NCBI RefSeq assembly: GCF_011392115.1
Contig: NZ_JAAJBT010000002.1
Span: 372,001 to 436,000, forward strand
DNA: 64,000 nucleotides
Reading direction: 5' to 3'
From: Flavobacterium difficile
Lineage (GTDB): Bacteria > Bacteroidota > Bacteroidia > Flavobacteriales > Flavobacteriaceae
The position numbers were made by a program, and so were the translations under genes. Each line of letters begins with the position of its first letter. The stretch's first letter is position 1. Under the pieces are notes generated by a model. That model was not told the DNA's origin. It was given only the letters and a program-made list of their open reading frames with translations, and did no database searches. This document shows, piece by piece, positions 24,975 to 33,145 of the stretch.

Positions 24975-25894
24975 TAATTAGTAATCCATGAAAAATACGC
25001 TTCATTTATCTTTTCATGTGAATCTGTAATGTATTTCAAATAAGCACTTGCTACCGGACTTAATTTTTTCCCTTTTAACCAAATTAAACGCCAATTTGTT
25101 ATTATTGGTAACTTTTTTACAGGTATAATTTTGAGATCTCCTTTTTCTAGTTCATTTTTTAGTCCGATTAAAGGCATAATTGAAAGTCCTAAACCCGCTA
25201 TAACCGATTGTTTCACCGCTTCATTTGAGGTTAATTGTAGTTTCATATTCGACTTAATACCGTTCTGATCGATGTAGTTTTCCATTGAAATTCTTGTAGC
25301 TGAACCCAATTCTCTATAAATTAAAGGGTAGTTAGGTGTGTAAGCTACTAAATCATTTGTGGGATTAATGTCAACAGATTTATTTCCAATTAAATACAGT
25401 TTGTTTTCTAAAATTATTTTAGATTCTACTTCAATATCTTTGGGGAGAATTGATACTAAAGCAAAATCGATTTCATTGTTTTTTAACGCTTTTAAAACTT
25501 TAGTTTTGTTGGTAACATCCATTTCTAATTCCACTTCTTTATTATTTTTTATAAAATCAGTTAAATAATACGGAATTACATATTTCCCTGTTGAAACAAC
25601 TGAAATTTTTAAGCGACCTGAAAGTTGACCTTTGAAAGCTTGTGTTTTGTAATTTATGGCATACACTTCATTTAGAATAGTTTCAGCTGCTGCTGCAATT
25701 TCTTTACCAAAATCGGTGATAAAAATTTGTCGACCAACAATTTCAGTGAGTGGAATATCAAACTGATTTTGAAAGTTTTTCAATTGAATTGATACGGCTG
25801 GTTGCGTAAGATGAAGTTCCTCGGCTGCTTTAGTAATACTAAGTGTTTCGGTAATTTTATAAAAAACTTGAAGTTGGTGTAAGGTGTAATTCAT
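24971..25894 (-). CDS. LysR-family regulator, CbbR/CysB-like
   Basis: The 307-aa LysR protein has an N-terminal winged helix (SITKAAEELHLTQPAVSIQLKN, about 18-39) and a substrate-binding-like effector domain. The sequence type is that of CbbR/CcmR/CysB regulators. It is divergent from the operon at 25992-29056 with a 97-bp shared spacer. A perfect palindrome of LysR type overlaps its own start codon. By position it should control the SbtA operon, possibly in response to a carbon metabolite; this is inference. Confidence 0.85.
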   Translation of the reverse strand: MNYTLHQLQVFYKITETLSITKAAEELHLTQPAVSIQLKNFQNQFDIPLTEIVGRQIFITDFGKEIAAAAETILNEVYAINYKTQAFKGQLSGRLKISVVSTGKYVIPYYLTDFIKNNKEVELEMDVTNKTKVLKALKNNEIDFALVSILPKDIEVESKIILENKLYLIGNKSVDINPTNDLVAYTPNYPLIYRELGSATRISMENYIDQNGIKSNMKLQLTSNEAVKQSVIAGLGLSIMPLIGLKNELEKGDLKIIPVKKLPIITNWRLIWLKGKKLSPVASAYLKYITDSHEKINEAYFSWITNY

Positions 25895-25907
25895 AAAATA
25901 ATTTTAT
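25893..25907. promoter_or_regulatory. Perfect palindrome with T-N11-A form in the lysR/SbtA-operon spacer
   Basis: ATAAAAT-A-ATTTTAT is a perfect 15-bp palindrome containing T-N11-A, the LysR operator pattern. It covers the lysR start codon, which suits negative autoregulation, and lies about 85 bp before the divergent operon. In AT-rich DNA such palindromes can arise by chance. Confidence 0.5.
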
Positions 25908-25991
25908 ATATATCATTACAAATATAAATAAAAATTTATGAATTAAATGTTTCAATTTTGTCTCGTTAAAAATTAAAACTAAAACTAACTC

Positions 25992-26270
25992 ATGGAAAAA
26001 GAACAAAACTACAAGTTAATTGATGGCGTTTTTACTTCCGAAGATGCTGATCAAGTATTAACGGCTTTATTGAATTATAAAATCGATTATCACAACAGAG
26101 AAGATTTTAGCAATCACATCCGTTTTAATCATGAAATCGAACATTCAAAAGTCCGTATTCAAGAATTAACAGCCACTAAAGAGGAAATAAAAAAACTTCT
26201 TTCAGAGACTAAACTGCAACAAAAGAAATTGTATATCAACGGAACCATTTCCATTCGTATCGAAGCATAA
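25992..26270 (+). CDS. Hypothetical 92-aa protein, first gene of the SbtA/Sua5 operon
   Basis: A small soluble protein: an N-terminal segment (YKLIDGVFTSEDADQVLTALLNYKIDYHN), a charged central helix (IEHSKVRIQELTATKEEIKKLLSETK) and a terminal strand (KKLYINGTISIRIEA). One base separates it from the next gene. It is about as long as small PII-like partners of bicarbonate permeases, but I see no PII signature. Function unknown; the operon position suggests a regulatory or accessory role. Confidence 0.7.
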   Translation: MEKEQNYKLIDGVFTSEDADQVLTALLNYKIDYHNREDFSNHIRFNHEIEHSKVRIQELTATKEEIKKLLSETKLQQKKLYINGTISIRIEA

Positions 26271-26271
26271 G

Positions 26272-27108
26272 ATGTTTCACAAACGCCATCTTTTAATTGC
26301 CACTAAACACCAAAAAGAACGTGTTATTGCTCCCATTTTCGCAGCAGAATTTGGAGTTACTTCTTTTGTGTCTGATGTTTTCGATACCGATAGTTTAGGA
26401 ACTTTTTCAGGTGAAATTGAAAGGAAAGAGGATGCGTTAACAACTTTAAGAAACAAATGTATTCTGAGTGCAACTGCTACTCAATCCGACTTAGTTGTCG
26501 CTACCGAGGGCTCTTTTGGTGCTCATCCGTCTCTTTTTATTGCTCATGCGAATACGGAACTAATCATGCTAAAAGATTTTAAAAATGATCTTGAAATTGT
26601 AGCAAAAGAAATTAGTTTAGATACGAATTTTAATGGACAGAAAATTTCAACTGAAGCCGATTTACTGGAGTTTGCCAAAAAAGTAAAGTTTCCGTCTCAT
26701 GGTGTAATTTTAAAAAATGAAGAAGCCAATTTTTCGGTACTTTTTAAAGGCATTCAAACCGAAGCGATTTTACTAGAGAAATTTCGTTATTTGAAACAAT
26801 ATAAAGATTATGTGTATGTTGAAACCGACATGCGAGCCCTGTATAATCCTACTCGCATGCAAGTAATTGAAAAGGTAACTAAGCAATTAATTGAAAAGCT
26901 AAAATCTTTATGTCCCTCTTGTCAGACTCCAGGTTTTGATGTAGTTCAAGTTGTTTCAGGTTTACCTTGTCAACTATGTAAAAGTCCAACGCGTTCCACC
27001 TTATATCATGTTTACGAATGTAAAAAGTGTGCCTACCAATCCAATAAAATGTTTCCTCGTGGTGTCCAATCAGAAGATCCGATGTATTGTGATACTTGTA
27101 ATCCTTAA
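26272..27108 (+). CDS. Conserved protein with two C-terminal zinc ribbons (probably DUF6671)
   Basis: This 278-aa protein has an alpha/beta N-terminal domain with a conserved-looking ATEGSFGAHPSLFIAHANTE stretch near residues 80-100. The C-terminus has four CxxC knuckles (CPSC, CQLC, CKKC, CDTC), enough for two zinc sites. I believe this is the DUF6671 family; no activity is known to me. It is packed between the 92-aa protein (1-bp gap) and sua5 (3-bp gap), so its expression is tied to theirs. Confidence 0.7.
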   Translation: MFHKRHLLIATKHQKERVIAPIFAAEFGVTSFVSDVFDTDSLGTFSGEIERKEDALTTLRNKCILSATATQSDLVVATEGSFGAHPSLFIAHANTELIMLKDFKNDLEIVAKEISLDTNFNGQKISTEADLLEFAKKVKFPSHGVILKNEEANFSVLFKGIQTEAILLEKFRYLKQYKDYVYVETDMRALYNPTRMQVIEKVTKQLIEKLKSLCPSCQTPGFDVVQVVSGLPCQLCKSPTRSTLYHVYECKKCAYQSNKMFPRGVQSEDPMYCDTCNP

Positions 27109-27111
27109 TTT

Positions 27112-28089
27112 ATGATAAAACTTTCAAAAGATATAGATTTAGCCAAGAAATGGTTAGATGCCGAGCAAGTAATAGCTATTCCTACAGAAACGGTATACGG
27201 ATTAGCAGGTAATATTTATAGTGAAAAGGCCATAAATGCCATTTTTGAAACTAAAAAACGTCCGTTTTATAATCCATTAATTGTTCATATTCATAGCGCA
27301 AATCAATTAACCGATTTGGTGGAGGAACTTCCAGAAAAAGCGGCACAACTTGCTGCTGCCTTTTGGCCTGGTTCCTTAACTTTAGTATTGAAAAAAAAGG
27401 ATTCCGTTTCAAATTTAATTACTGGAGGAAAAGATACCGTTGCGATCAGAATTCCAAATCATCCTTTAACTTTAGAGCTATTGGCTAAATTAGATTTTCC
27501 ATTAGCGGCTCCTAGTGCGAATCCGTTTGGTTCTATTAGTCCGACTACAGCTCAACATGTAGCCGATTATTTTCCAGAATGCCTTCCTATGGTTTTAGAC
27601 GGTGGCGACTGTACAAATGGGATTGAATCTACTATAATTGGATTTGAAAATGATGTACCTGTTTTGTACCGATTAGGCGCGATTTCAAAGGAAGAAATAG
27701 AACAAGTTATTGGTCCGATTTCCATCAAAAACCATTCAAAAATTACTTCATCGACAACAGAAGCTCCAGAAGCTCCAGGAATGTTAACGAAACATTATGC
27801 ACCCAAAACAAAATTAATTCTGACAGACGATGTCATAGCGACTTCAAAAAAATACGAATTACAACAAGTTGGATTTTTATTATTTCAAGACATAGAAGTT
27901 ACTAATAGTTCAAGTACAAAGGAAATTTTATCCAACATAGGAAGTTACAAAGAAGCAGCTTCCAATTTATATGCCGCAATGCATCGTTTAGACCAACTTC
28001 ATTTGGATATAATAATTGCACAAAAATTTCCTGACATAGATTTAGGAAAATCAATTAATGATCGTTTAGAACGAGCAACAAAAAACTAA
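27112..28089 (+). CDS. sua5: Threonylcarbamoyl-AMP synthase, Sua5 type
   Basis: The 325-aa enzyme makes L-threonylcarbamoyladenylate from threonine, bicarbonate and ATP, the first step of tRNA t6A37. The YrdC domain (1-200) has AIPTETVYGLAGN, the K-x-R motif KKRPFYNPLIVH and APSANPFGSISPT. The Sua5 C-terminal domain (about 215-325) follows the linker SSTTEAPEAPGMLTKHYAP. It is the canonical copy, in contrast to the YciO-like paralogue at 9843. The next gene, 4 bp on, encodes a bicarbonate permease for one of its substrates. Confidence 0.93.
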   Translation: MIKLSKDIDLAKKWLDAEQVIAIPTETVYGLAGNIYSEKAINAIFETKKRPFYNPLIVHIHSANQLTDLVEELPEKAAQLAAAFWPGSLTLVLKKKDSVSNLITGGKDTVAIRIPNHPLTLELLAKLDFPLAAPSANPFGSISPTTAQHVADYFPECLPMVLDGGDCTNGIESTIIGFENDVPVLYRLGAISKEEIEQVIGPISIKNHSKITSSTTEAPEAPGMLTKHYAPKTKLILTDDVIATSKKYELQQVGFLLFQDIEVTNSSSTKEILSNIGSYKEAASNLYAAMHRLDQLHLDIIIAQKFPDIDLGKSINDRLERATKN

Positions 28090-28093
28090 AAAA

Positions 28094-29056
28094 ATGAATT
28101 TAGATTTACTATTTGAAAACCTTACCAATCCAGCCTTATTATTTTTTATTTTAGGAATAATTGCCGTTAAAGTAAAAAGTGATTTAGAAATTCCGCCGAA
28201 TTCTTCTAAATTTATCTCCTTATATCTTTTGTTTTCTATCGGATTTAAAGGCGGACAAGAATTAGCGCACAGTCACTTTACTTTAGAAATTGTATGGTCG
28301 GTTTTATTTGGTGTTGTAATTGCCTTACTGATTCCTATTTATTGCTATTTTATTTTACGAAGAAAATTTAGTGTATATGATGCTGGTGCTATAGCCGCAG
28401 CTTATGGATCGGTAAGTGCTGTAACATTTGTAACAGCTGCTTCTTTTTTAGAAATCCAGAACCTAACTTTTAGCGGCCACATGGTAGCAGTTATGGCATT
28501 AATGGAAGCGCCAGCCATTATTGTTGGTGTTATTTTAATTAGAATGTTCGATAAGAAAAAAGAAACCAATACTTCCATAGTTTCTTTAGTCAAACATTCG
28601 TTTACCAATGGAAGTGTGTTACTAATTTTAGGTAGTTTAGTGATAGGTTTATTAGCAAGTGAAGAACAAGCTATGGGAATTAAACCTTTTACCAACGATT
28701 TATTTAAAGGCTTTTTGGCAATTTTTCTACTAGATATGGGAATTGTTAGTGGTAAAAAATTAGGTGATTTTGTAAAAAGTGGCTGGTTTGCCGTACTTTT
28801 CGCTTTAGTCATTCCATTGGTTAATGGATGTTTAGTAGCGTTTTGTAGTCAAATCGTTACCACCGATATAGGTAACCGATTTATTTTAGCAGTATTAGCA
28901 GCAAGCGCCTCTTACATTGCGGTGCCTGCTGCCATGAAAATAGCCGTTCCAAAAGCAAACCCTGGATTGTTTTTACCCATGGCATTGGCGGTAACCTTTC
29001 CATTAAATATTACGATTGGAATGCCTATTTACTTAATGCTTATTCAATGCTTTTAA
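28094..29056 (+). CDS. sbtA: SbtA-like sodium-dependent bicarbonate permease
   Basis: The 320-aa inner-membrane protein has about ten hydrophobic segments and SbtA-family landmarks: FKGGQELAHS in the first half, AAAYGSVSAVTFVTA centrally, and SASYIAVPAAMKIAVPKANPG near the end. SbtA imports HCO3- with Na+ in cyanobacteria, and homologues occur in many heterotrophs. It is the last gene of a four-gene operon and ends 8 bp from the convergent carbonic anhydrase gene. Transport specificity is inferred from the family. Confidence 0.88.
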   Translation: MNLDLLFENLTNPALLFFILGIIAVKVKSDLEIPPNSSKFISLYLLFSIGFKGGQELAHSHFTLEIVWSVLFGVVIALLIPIYCYFILRRKFSVYDAGAIAAAYGSVSAVTFVTAASFLEIQNLTFSGHMVAVMALMEAPAIIVGVILIRMFDKKKETNTSIVSLVKHSFTNGSVLLILGSLVIGLLASEEQAMGIKPFTNDLFKGFLAIFLLDMGIVSGKKLGDFVKSGWFAVLFALVIPLVNGCLVAFCSQIVTTDIGNRFILAVLAASASYIAVPAAMKIAVPKANPGLFLPMALAVTFPLNITIGMPIYLMLIQCF

Positions 29057-29063
29057 TTTTGTT

Positions 29064-29708
29064 TTAGTTAGAGAACTTCAATTGGTACACTTCATCTAGC
29101 TCTTCGTTTGAACTCATATTTACACCTAAATCTGTCACATACCCAGAGTTTAAACCATAAGTCCAACCATGAAGTGTTAAATCTTGGCCATTTCTCCAAG
29201 CATTTTGTACAATTGAAGTTTTCGCTAAATCAAATACTTGTTCTTGTGCATTGACTTCCACAAATTTGTTAAAACGTTCTTCTTCATCTTCAATTGAGTT
29301 TAAATAGTTTTCATGTAAACGATATACATCTTTAATGTGTCGAATCCAGTTATCAATTAATCCAATCGATTGATTGCCCATAGCAGCTTTCACACCACCA
29401 CAACCATAATGTCCGCAAACAATTACATGTTTTACTTTTAAAACATTTACGGCATAATCTAAAACACTTAACATGTTCATATCGCTATGAATAACCATGT
29501 TGGCAATGTTTCTGTGTACGAAAACTTCACCAGGTTTTGCTCCAATAATTTCGTTAGCAGGTACTCTACTATCCGAGCATCCAATCCATAATAATGGGGG
29601 TTGTTGTCCTTTTGCTAAATCTTTAAAGTACTCGTTGTCAATAGCTAATTGACTTTCTACCCATTTTTTGTTGTTGTCTAAAATTTTTTTATAAAAATCG
29701 CTGCTCAT
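29064..29708 (-). CDS. can: Beta-class carbonic anhydrase
   Basis: The 214-aa zinc enzyme interconverts CO2 and HCO3-. Zinc ligands C44, H100 and C103 (GCSDSR and CGHYGCGG) and the catalytic Asp-Arg dyad D46-R48 are present, with HRNIANMV between them. Length is normal. It is downstream of the SulP transporter on the same strand (58-bp gap) and convergent with sbtA. Its neighbours indicate inorganic-carbon handling for carboxylases and pH. Confidence 0.95.
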   Translation of the reverse strand: MSSDFYKKILDNNKKWVESQLAIDNEYFKDLAKGQQPPLLWIGCSDSRVPANEIIGAKPGEVFVHRNIANMVIHSDMNMLSVLDYAVNVLKVKHVIVCGHYGCGGVKAAMGNQSIGLIDNWIRHIKDVYRLHENYLNSIEDEEERFNKFVEVNAQEQVFDLAKTSIVQNAWRNGQDLTLHGWTYGLNSGYVTDLGVNMSSNEELDEVYQLKFSN

Positions 29709-29766
29709 AAATATTAAATTTTAATTGTTTTTTATGAAATTTATTTAATTAAACTTATTTAATTAT

Positions 29767-31152
29767 TCAGTTTAAAATTTGTTTTTTTTTGAAAAAATAT
29801 TTTACAAAAAAATAAATAATTAATGCTGTTAACACGCCAGTTAAAAAGTCTGTTAAAGGAACCATAACAGCAGTGTATACCATTGTAGCAAATTCAAATT
29901 TGCCTAATTTTTTTATTTCTTTTATTTCTGAAGGTTTAATCATGTTGCTTGCCACCCAAACTAAAATTCCACCAATGCAGGCCATAGGTATAAGTTCAAG
30001 ATATTGGGCTAAATAAAATGCCATTGAAAGTTTTAGAATGGCTTTAAAGTAACCTGCCAATGGAGTTTTTGCTCCAGCTTTTATGCTCGTTGCAGTTCTG
30101 GCAAGGGCACCAGTACAAGGAAAACCTTGGACTAAAGGTGTGAAAATTTGCACCAATCCTTGACCAAAAAATTCTTTGTCTGCATTAAAGGGTGTTTTTT
30201 CGTTATTAGCTAATCTATCGGCCATTGAAGAGCATAAAACACTTTCAATGCCAGATACAAAAACAATACTAACCACAAAGTAAACAATGTCTAAATACAC
30301 TGAAGAGTTCATTTCAGGTAAATAAGGCAGTTGTATTTTAAAAAAACTATTTGGTATTGAACCATATAAATCTCTAACTAAAATTAAATTTTTGTCAGCA
30401 AATAAAGTTGCAGCTAAAATGGTTGCAGTTGCCATTGCTATTACAGGTCCGGGAATATAAATTGAAATTTTTAATAGATATTTAGCTAAAACAAAAGTTA
30501 CAATACCAATGATAATTGAATAAATATTAATATGGTCTATGTTTGATATAGCCATTTTGATGTTATGAACAAGTCCACCGTTGATATCCTCATCTTGCCC
30601 TATAAACTCCTTAAAATTTTCTATACCAAGAATATCTTCAAAATTAGTTAAAGCTATGGAGATAGCAATTCCTACAGTGAAACCTACAATAATTGAATTA
30701 GGAACCAATTTGGCATACTTTCCAACACCAAAAATACCCATTATGATTAATATTAAACCTGAAAGGATTGAAACAAAGACCAAAAAACCATGTGCTTGTT
30801 CAAAGTTTCCTCCGATTTCAGGGTTACTATATTTAGAAATTAAAGCAGCAATAACTGGAATAAATGCAGCTGTGGGACCATATACTTGATATTTAGATCC
30901 TCCAAATGTTCTTCCAATTACACAAGCTAAGGCACCGGCTATAATTCCATGTTCAGGGCGCATGCCCATTGCCATAGCAAAACCCATTGCCATTGGTATA
31001 GCGGTCATCGCGACAATTAACCCAGCACTGAAATCTTGATAAACAGTTTTTATCCAGTTTTCTTTTGTCAAATCTTCCCATCTTGAATCAAAAAAAGTGA
31101 AAAATAATTTTAAACGATCGATAGGATTTGTTGGAAATTTAGTTTTTATCAT
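29767..31152 (-). CDS. SulP-family anion transporter lacking a STAS domain
   Basis: The 461-aa inner-membrane protein has the SulP core: QDFSAGLIVAMTAIPMAMGFAMAMG, GPTAAFIPV, NSIIVGFTVGIAISIA and PCTGALARTATSIKAG. It ends right after the last helix (YFFVKYFFKKKQILN), so the cytoplasmic STAS domain found in most SulP proteins is absent. SulP proteins carry sulfate, bicarbonate (BicA) or other anions. Proximity to carbonic anhydrase favours bicarbonate, as inference. It is upstream of can in the same orientation. Confidence 0.88.
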   Translation of the reverse strand: MIKTKFPTNPIDRLKLFFTFFDSRWEDLTKENWIKTVYQDFSAGLIVAMTAIPMAMGFAMAMGMRPEHGIIAGALACVIGRTFGGSKYQVYGPTAAFIPVIAALISKYSNPEIGGNFEQAHGFLVFVSILSGLILIIMGIFGVGKYAKLVPNSIIVGFTVGIAISIALTNFEDILGIENFKEFIGQDEDINGGLVHNIKMAISNIDHINIYSIIIGIVTFVLAKYLLKISIYIPGPVIAMATATILAATLFADKNLILVRDLYGSIPNSFFKIQLPYLPEMNSSVYLDIVYFVVSIVFVSGIESVLCSSMADRLANNEKTPFNADKEFFGQGLVQIFTPLVQGFPCTGALARTATSIKAGAKTPLAGYFKAILKLSMAFYLAQYLELIPMACIGGILVWVASNMIKPSEIKEIKKLGKFEFATMVYTAVMVPLTDFLTGVLTALIIYFFVKYFFKKKQILN

Positions 31153-31271
31153 TTGTTTTTTTTAAATTGTTTGATAATTTGATAGTTATTATTGAATATT
31201 TTATTTTCTAAGTAAATAGAATGCTATTCGATAAAAGCCAATCAGTTTGTTTAGTAATTTAATACTAGGAA

Positions 31272-31313
31272 ATAAAAAATATATCATTTGTAATCAGATT
31301 ATTACAATGATAT
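31272..31313 (-). terminator. Terminator after the 105-aa gene
   Basis: Arms atatcatttgtaat (31281-31294) and attacaatgatat (31301-31313) with one bulge. On the minus strand the stem is followed by a T-rich run (complement of 31272-31279). Confidence 0.55.
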
Positions 31314-31318
31314 AGAAA

Positions 31319-31636
31319 TTAAATTACTTCTGGAGGTGGAGAAATTATAGCTTTAAATGGCGTAATTTGTGCTGCGGATATTGAATATATTATTATTTTT
31401 TTGGTACTTTCTTTGTAAAAGAACAAATAGTTTGGCCCTAAGATATCTGGGTATTTTACATCGTCATTTTCCTCTAAGCCGTCTGTGTCAGCATCTTCTG
31501 AAACATCTACATCTACATCACTTTTATCCATAATTGTATGCTTACACTTACTTTTAGTGTAAACAAAAATTTCCAAGTGCTCATGAATTAATGAGGTCAG
31601 AAATAAAAATACAATAGCGATTAAAAGTTTTTTCAA
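31319..31636 (-). CDS. Hypothetical exported acidic protein
   Basis: The 105-aa product has an N-terminal hydrophobic helix (KKLLIAIVFLFLTSLIHEHL) and a very acidic middle (DKSDVDVDVSEDADTDGLEENDD, Asp/Glu-rich, possibly calcium binding), then a more hydrophobic tail ending PPPEVI. It stands alone between SulP and pyrF, transcribed away from pyrF. No family is recognised. Confidence 0.55.
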   Translation of the reverse strand: MKKLLIAIVFLFLTSLIHEHLEIFVYTKSKCKHTIMDKSDVDVDVSEDADTDGLEENDDVKYPDILGPNYLFFYKESTKKIIIYSISAAQITPFKAIISPPPEVI

Positions 31637-31709
31637 AAAATATAATTTATTGAAACAAATGTAAACGGATTAAGTTAGCTAACAAAGAAAATGTTAAAAA
31701 TTAATTTTG

Positions 31710-31717
31710 TAAATTTG
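31710..31717 (+). promoter_or_regulatory. Likely -7 box of the pyrF promoter
   Basis: TAAATTTG matches TAnnTTTG, 20 bp before the pyrF start codon. A TTG at a suitable upstream distance is not clear. Confidence 0.4.
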
Positions 31718-31736
31718 CCAAACAACACAATTTTAC

Positions 31737-32552
31737 ATGACTACAAGGCAACTTACAGAGCAAATTCAACAAAAAAAATCGTTTTTATGTATTGGTTTAG
31801 ATGTCGATTTAACCAAAATTCCATCACATTTATTAGCTACAGAAGATCCTATTTTCGAATTTAATAAAGCTATAATTGATGCTACACACGATTTATGTGT
31901 TTCTTATAAACCCAATACAGCTTTTTATGAGGCTTATGGGATAAAAGGTTGGCAGTCTTTGGAAAAAACGATTCAATATATCAACGATAAGTATCCTGAG
32001 ATTTTTACCATTGCGGATGCCAAACGTGGTGATATCGGAAATACTTCAACTAGGTATGCCAAAGCGTTTTTCGAAGATTTAAATTTCGATTCAGTAACTG
32101 TTGCTCCTTACATGGGAAAAGATTCAGTAGAACCATTTTTAGCTTTTGAAAATAAACACACGATTATGCTAGCTTTAACGTCTAATGAAGGTGCTTTCGA
32201 TTTTCAAACGTTAGAAGCAAATGGACAAGAAGTATATAAAACTGTTTTGGAAACCTCTAAAAATTGGAAAAATAGTCAAAATTTAATGTATGTAGTGGGA
32301 GCCACAAAAGCAGAATACTTTTCTGAAATTAGAAAAATTGTCCCAGAAAGTTTTTTACTTGTTCCAGGAGTTGGCGCTCAAGGTGGAAGTTTAGCTGAAG
32401 TGTGTAAATATGGAATGAATCCAAACGTTGGATTGTTAATCAATTCTTCACGAGGAATTATTTACGCCTCAAACGGTACCGATTTTGCACAGAAGGCTAG
32501 GGAAGAAGCCCTGAAGTTGCAAGTTGAGATGGAAGAAATTTTAAATGTTTAA
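31737..32552 (+). CDS. pyrF: Orotidine 5'-phosphate decarboxylase
   Basis: The 271-aa enzyme decarboxylates OMP to UMP, the last step of de novo pyrimidine synthesis. The catalytic DAKRGD signature is at 94-99, preceded by [17 protein letters not shown] and NSSRGIIYA form the phosphate-binding C-terminal part. The length and spacing are those of the type 2 (long) bacterial PyrF group. It leads a run of four plus-strand genes that probably share transcription. Confidence 0.95.
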   Translation: MTTRQLTEQIQQKKSFLCIGLDVDLTKIPSHLLATEDPIFEFNKAIIDATHDLCVSYKPNTAFYEAYGIKGWQSLEKTIQYINDKYPEIFTIADAKRGDIGNTSTRYAKAFFEDLNFDSVTVAPYMGKDSVEPFLAFENKHTIMLALTSNEGAFDFQTLEANGQEVYKTVLETSKNWKNSQNLMYVVGATKAEYFSEIRKIVPESFLLVPGVGAQGGSLAEVCKYGMNPNVGLLINSSRGIIYASNGTDFAQKAREEALKLQVEMEEILNV

Positions 32553-32559
32553 TATTTAT

Positions 32560-33144
32560 ATGAATAGGGTTTTTGTCATTTTTATTTTTTTAAGTTTTTT
32601 TTCATTTTCTCAAAAAAAAGACATTGCTAAAAATAAAGTTTTTGGCGAAAGGTTAATTGCAAACAATTTTTTAGAATTTGCAGATGCCGATAAAATGGAT
32701 TCACTAAGAGCTGAAGTGGTTGATTCGTTTAATATTTATAATGCTCATAATCATAGAATAGCAGCTATTGATGCCGAAGAATTAGCAGAATTAAATTTTG
32801 ATTTTTTTATTCCTGAATTAAATAAAATTTTAGCAAAAAGAAAGTATCATTTAGAGGTTAAAATTCAAGAAGATTTTGAAAGTTCCTTTGAAATTATCAT
32901 CAATAACGAAAAAATTAAGCTTTTTACTAAAAATGAATTAGAAGACTATTCATTTTGGGATACTGCGCCTAGAAATTTTTTTAAAAAAGTAAATAAGCTT
33001 TTAGTGGATAACGGAATAAAAGAGCAATTTTATCTTTTGTATTCTGGAAATGATTTAAATACAATGTTGCTTACAGATCTTCAAGCAAAAATTATATCAG
33101 AATACTATAATTTTAAACAATCAGAAATTCCATATTTGCCTTAA
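32560..33144 (+). CDS. Hypothetical exported protein downstream of pyrF
   Basis: I use ATG 32560 (MNRVFVIFIFL), which gives a clean signal peptide ending SFFSFSQ and no overlap with pyrF. An upstream ATG at 32545 would lie inside pyrF. About 194 aa; the mature part is acidic and helical with no recognised motif. It sits 8 bp after pyrF and 2 bp before the metal-receptor-like gene. Function unknown. Confidence 0.65.
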   Translation: MNRVFVIFIFLSFFSFSQKKDIAKNKVFGERLIANNFLEFADADKMDSLRAEVVDSFNIYNAHNHRIAAIDAEELAELNFDFFIPELNKILAKRKYHLEVKIQEDFESSFEIIINNEKIKLFTKNELEDYSFWDTAPRNFFKKVNKLLVDNGIKEQFYLLYSGNDLNTMLLTDLQAKIISEYYNFKQSEIPYLP

Positions 33145-33145
33145 C

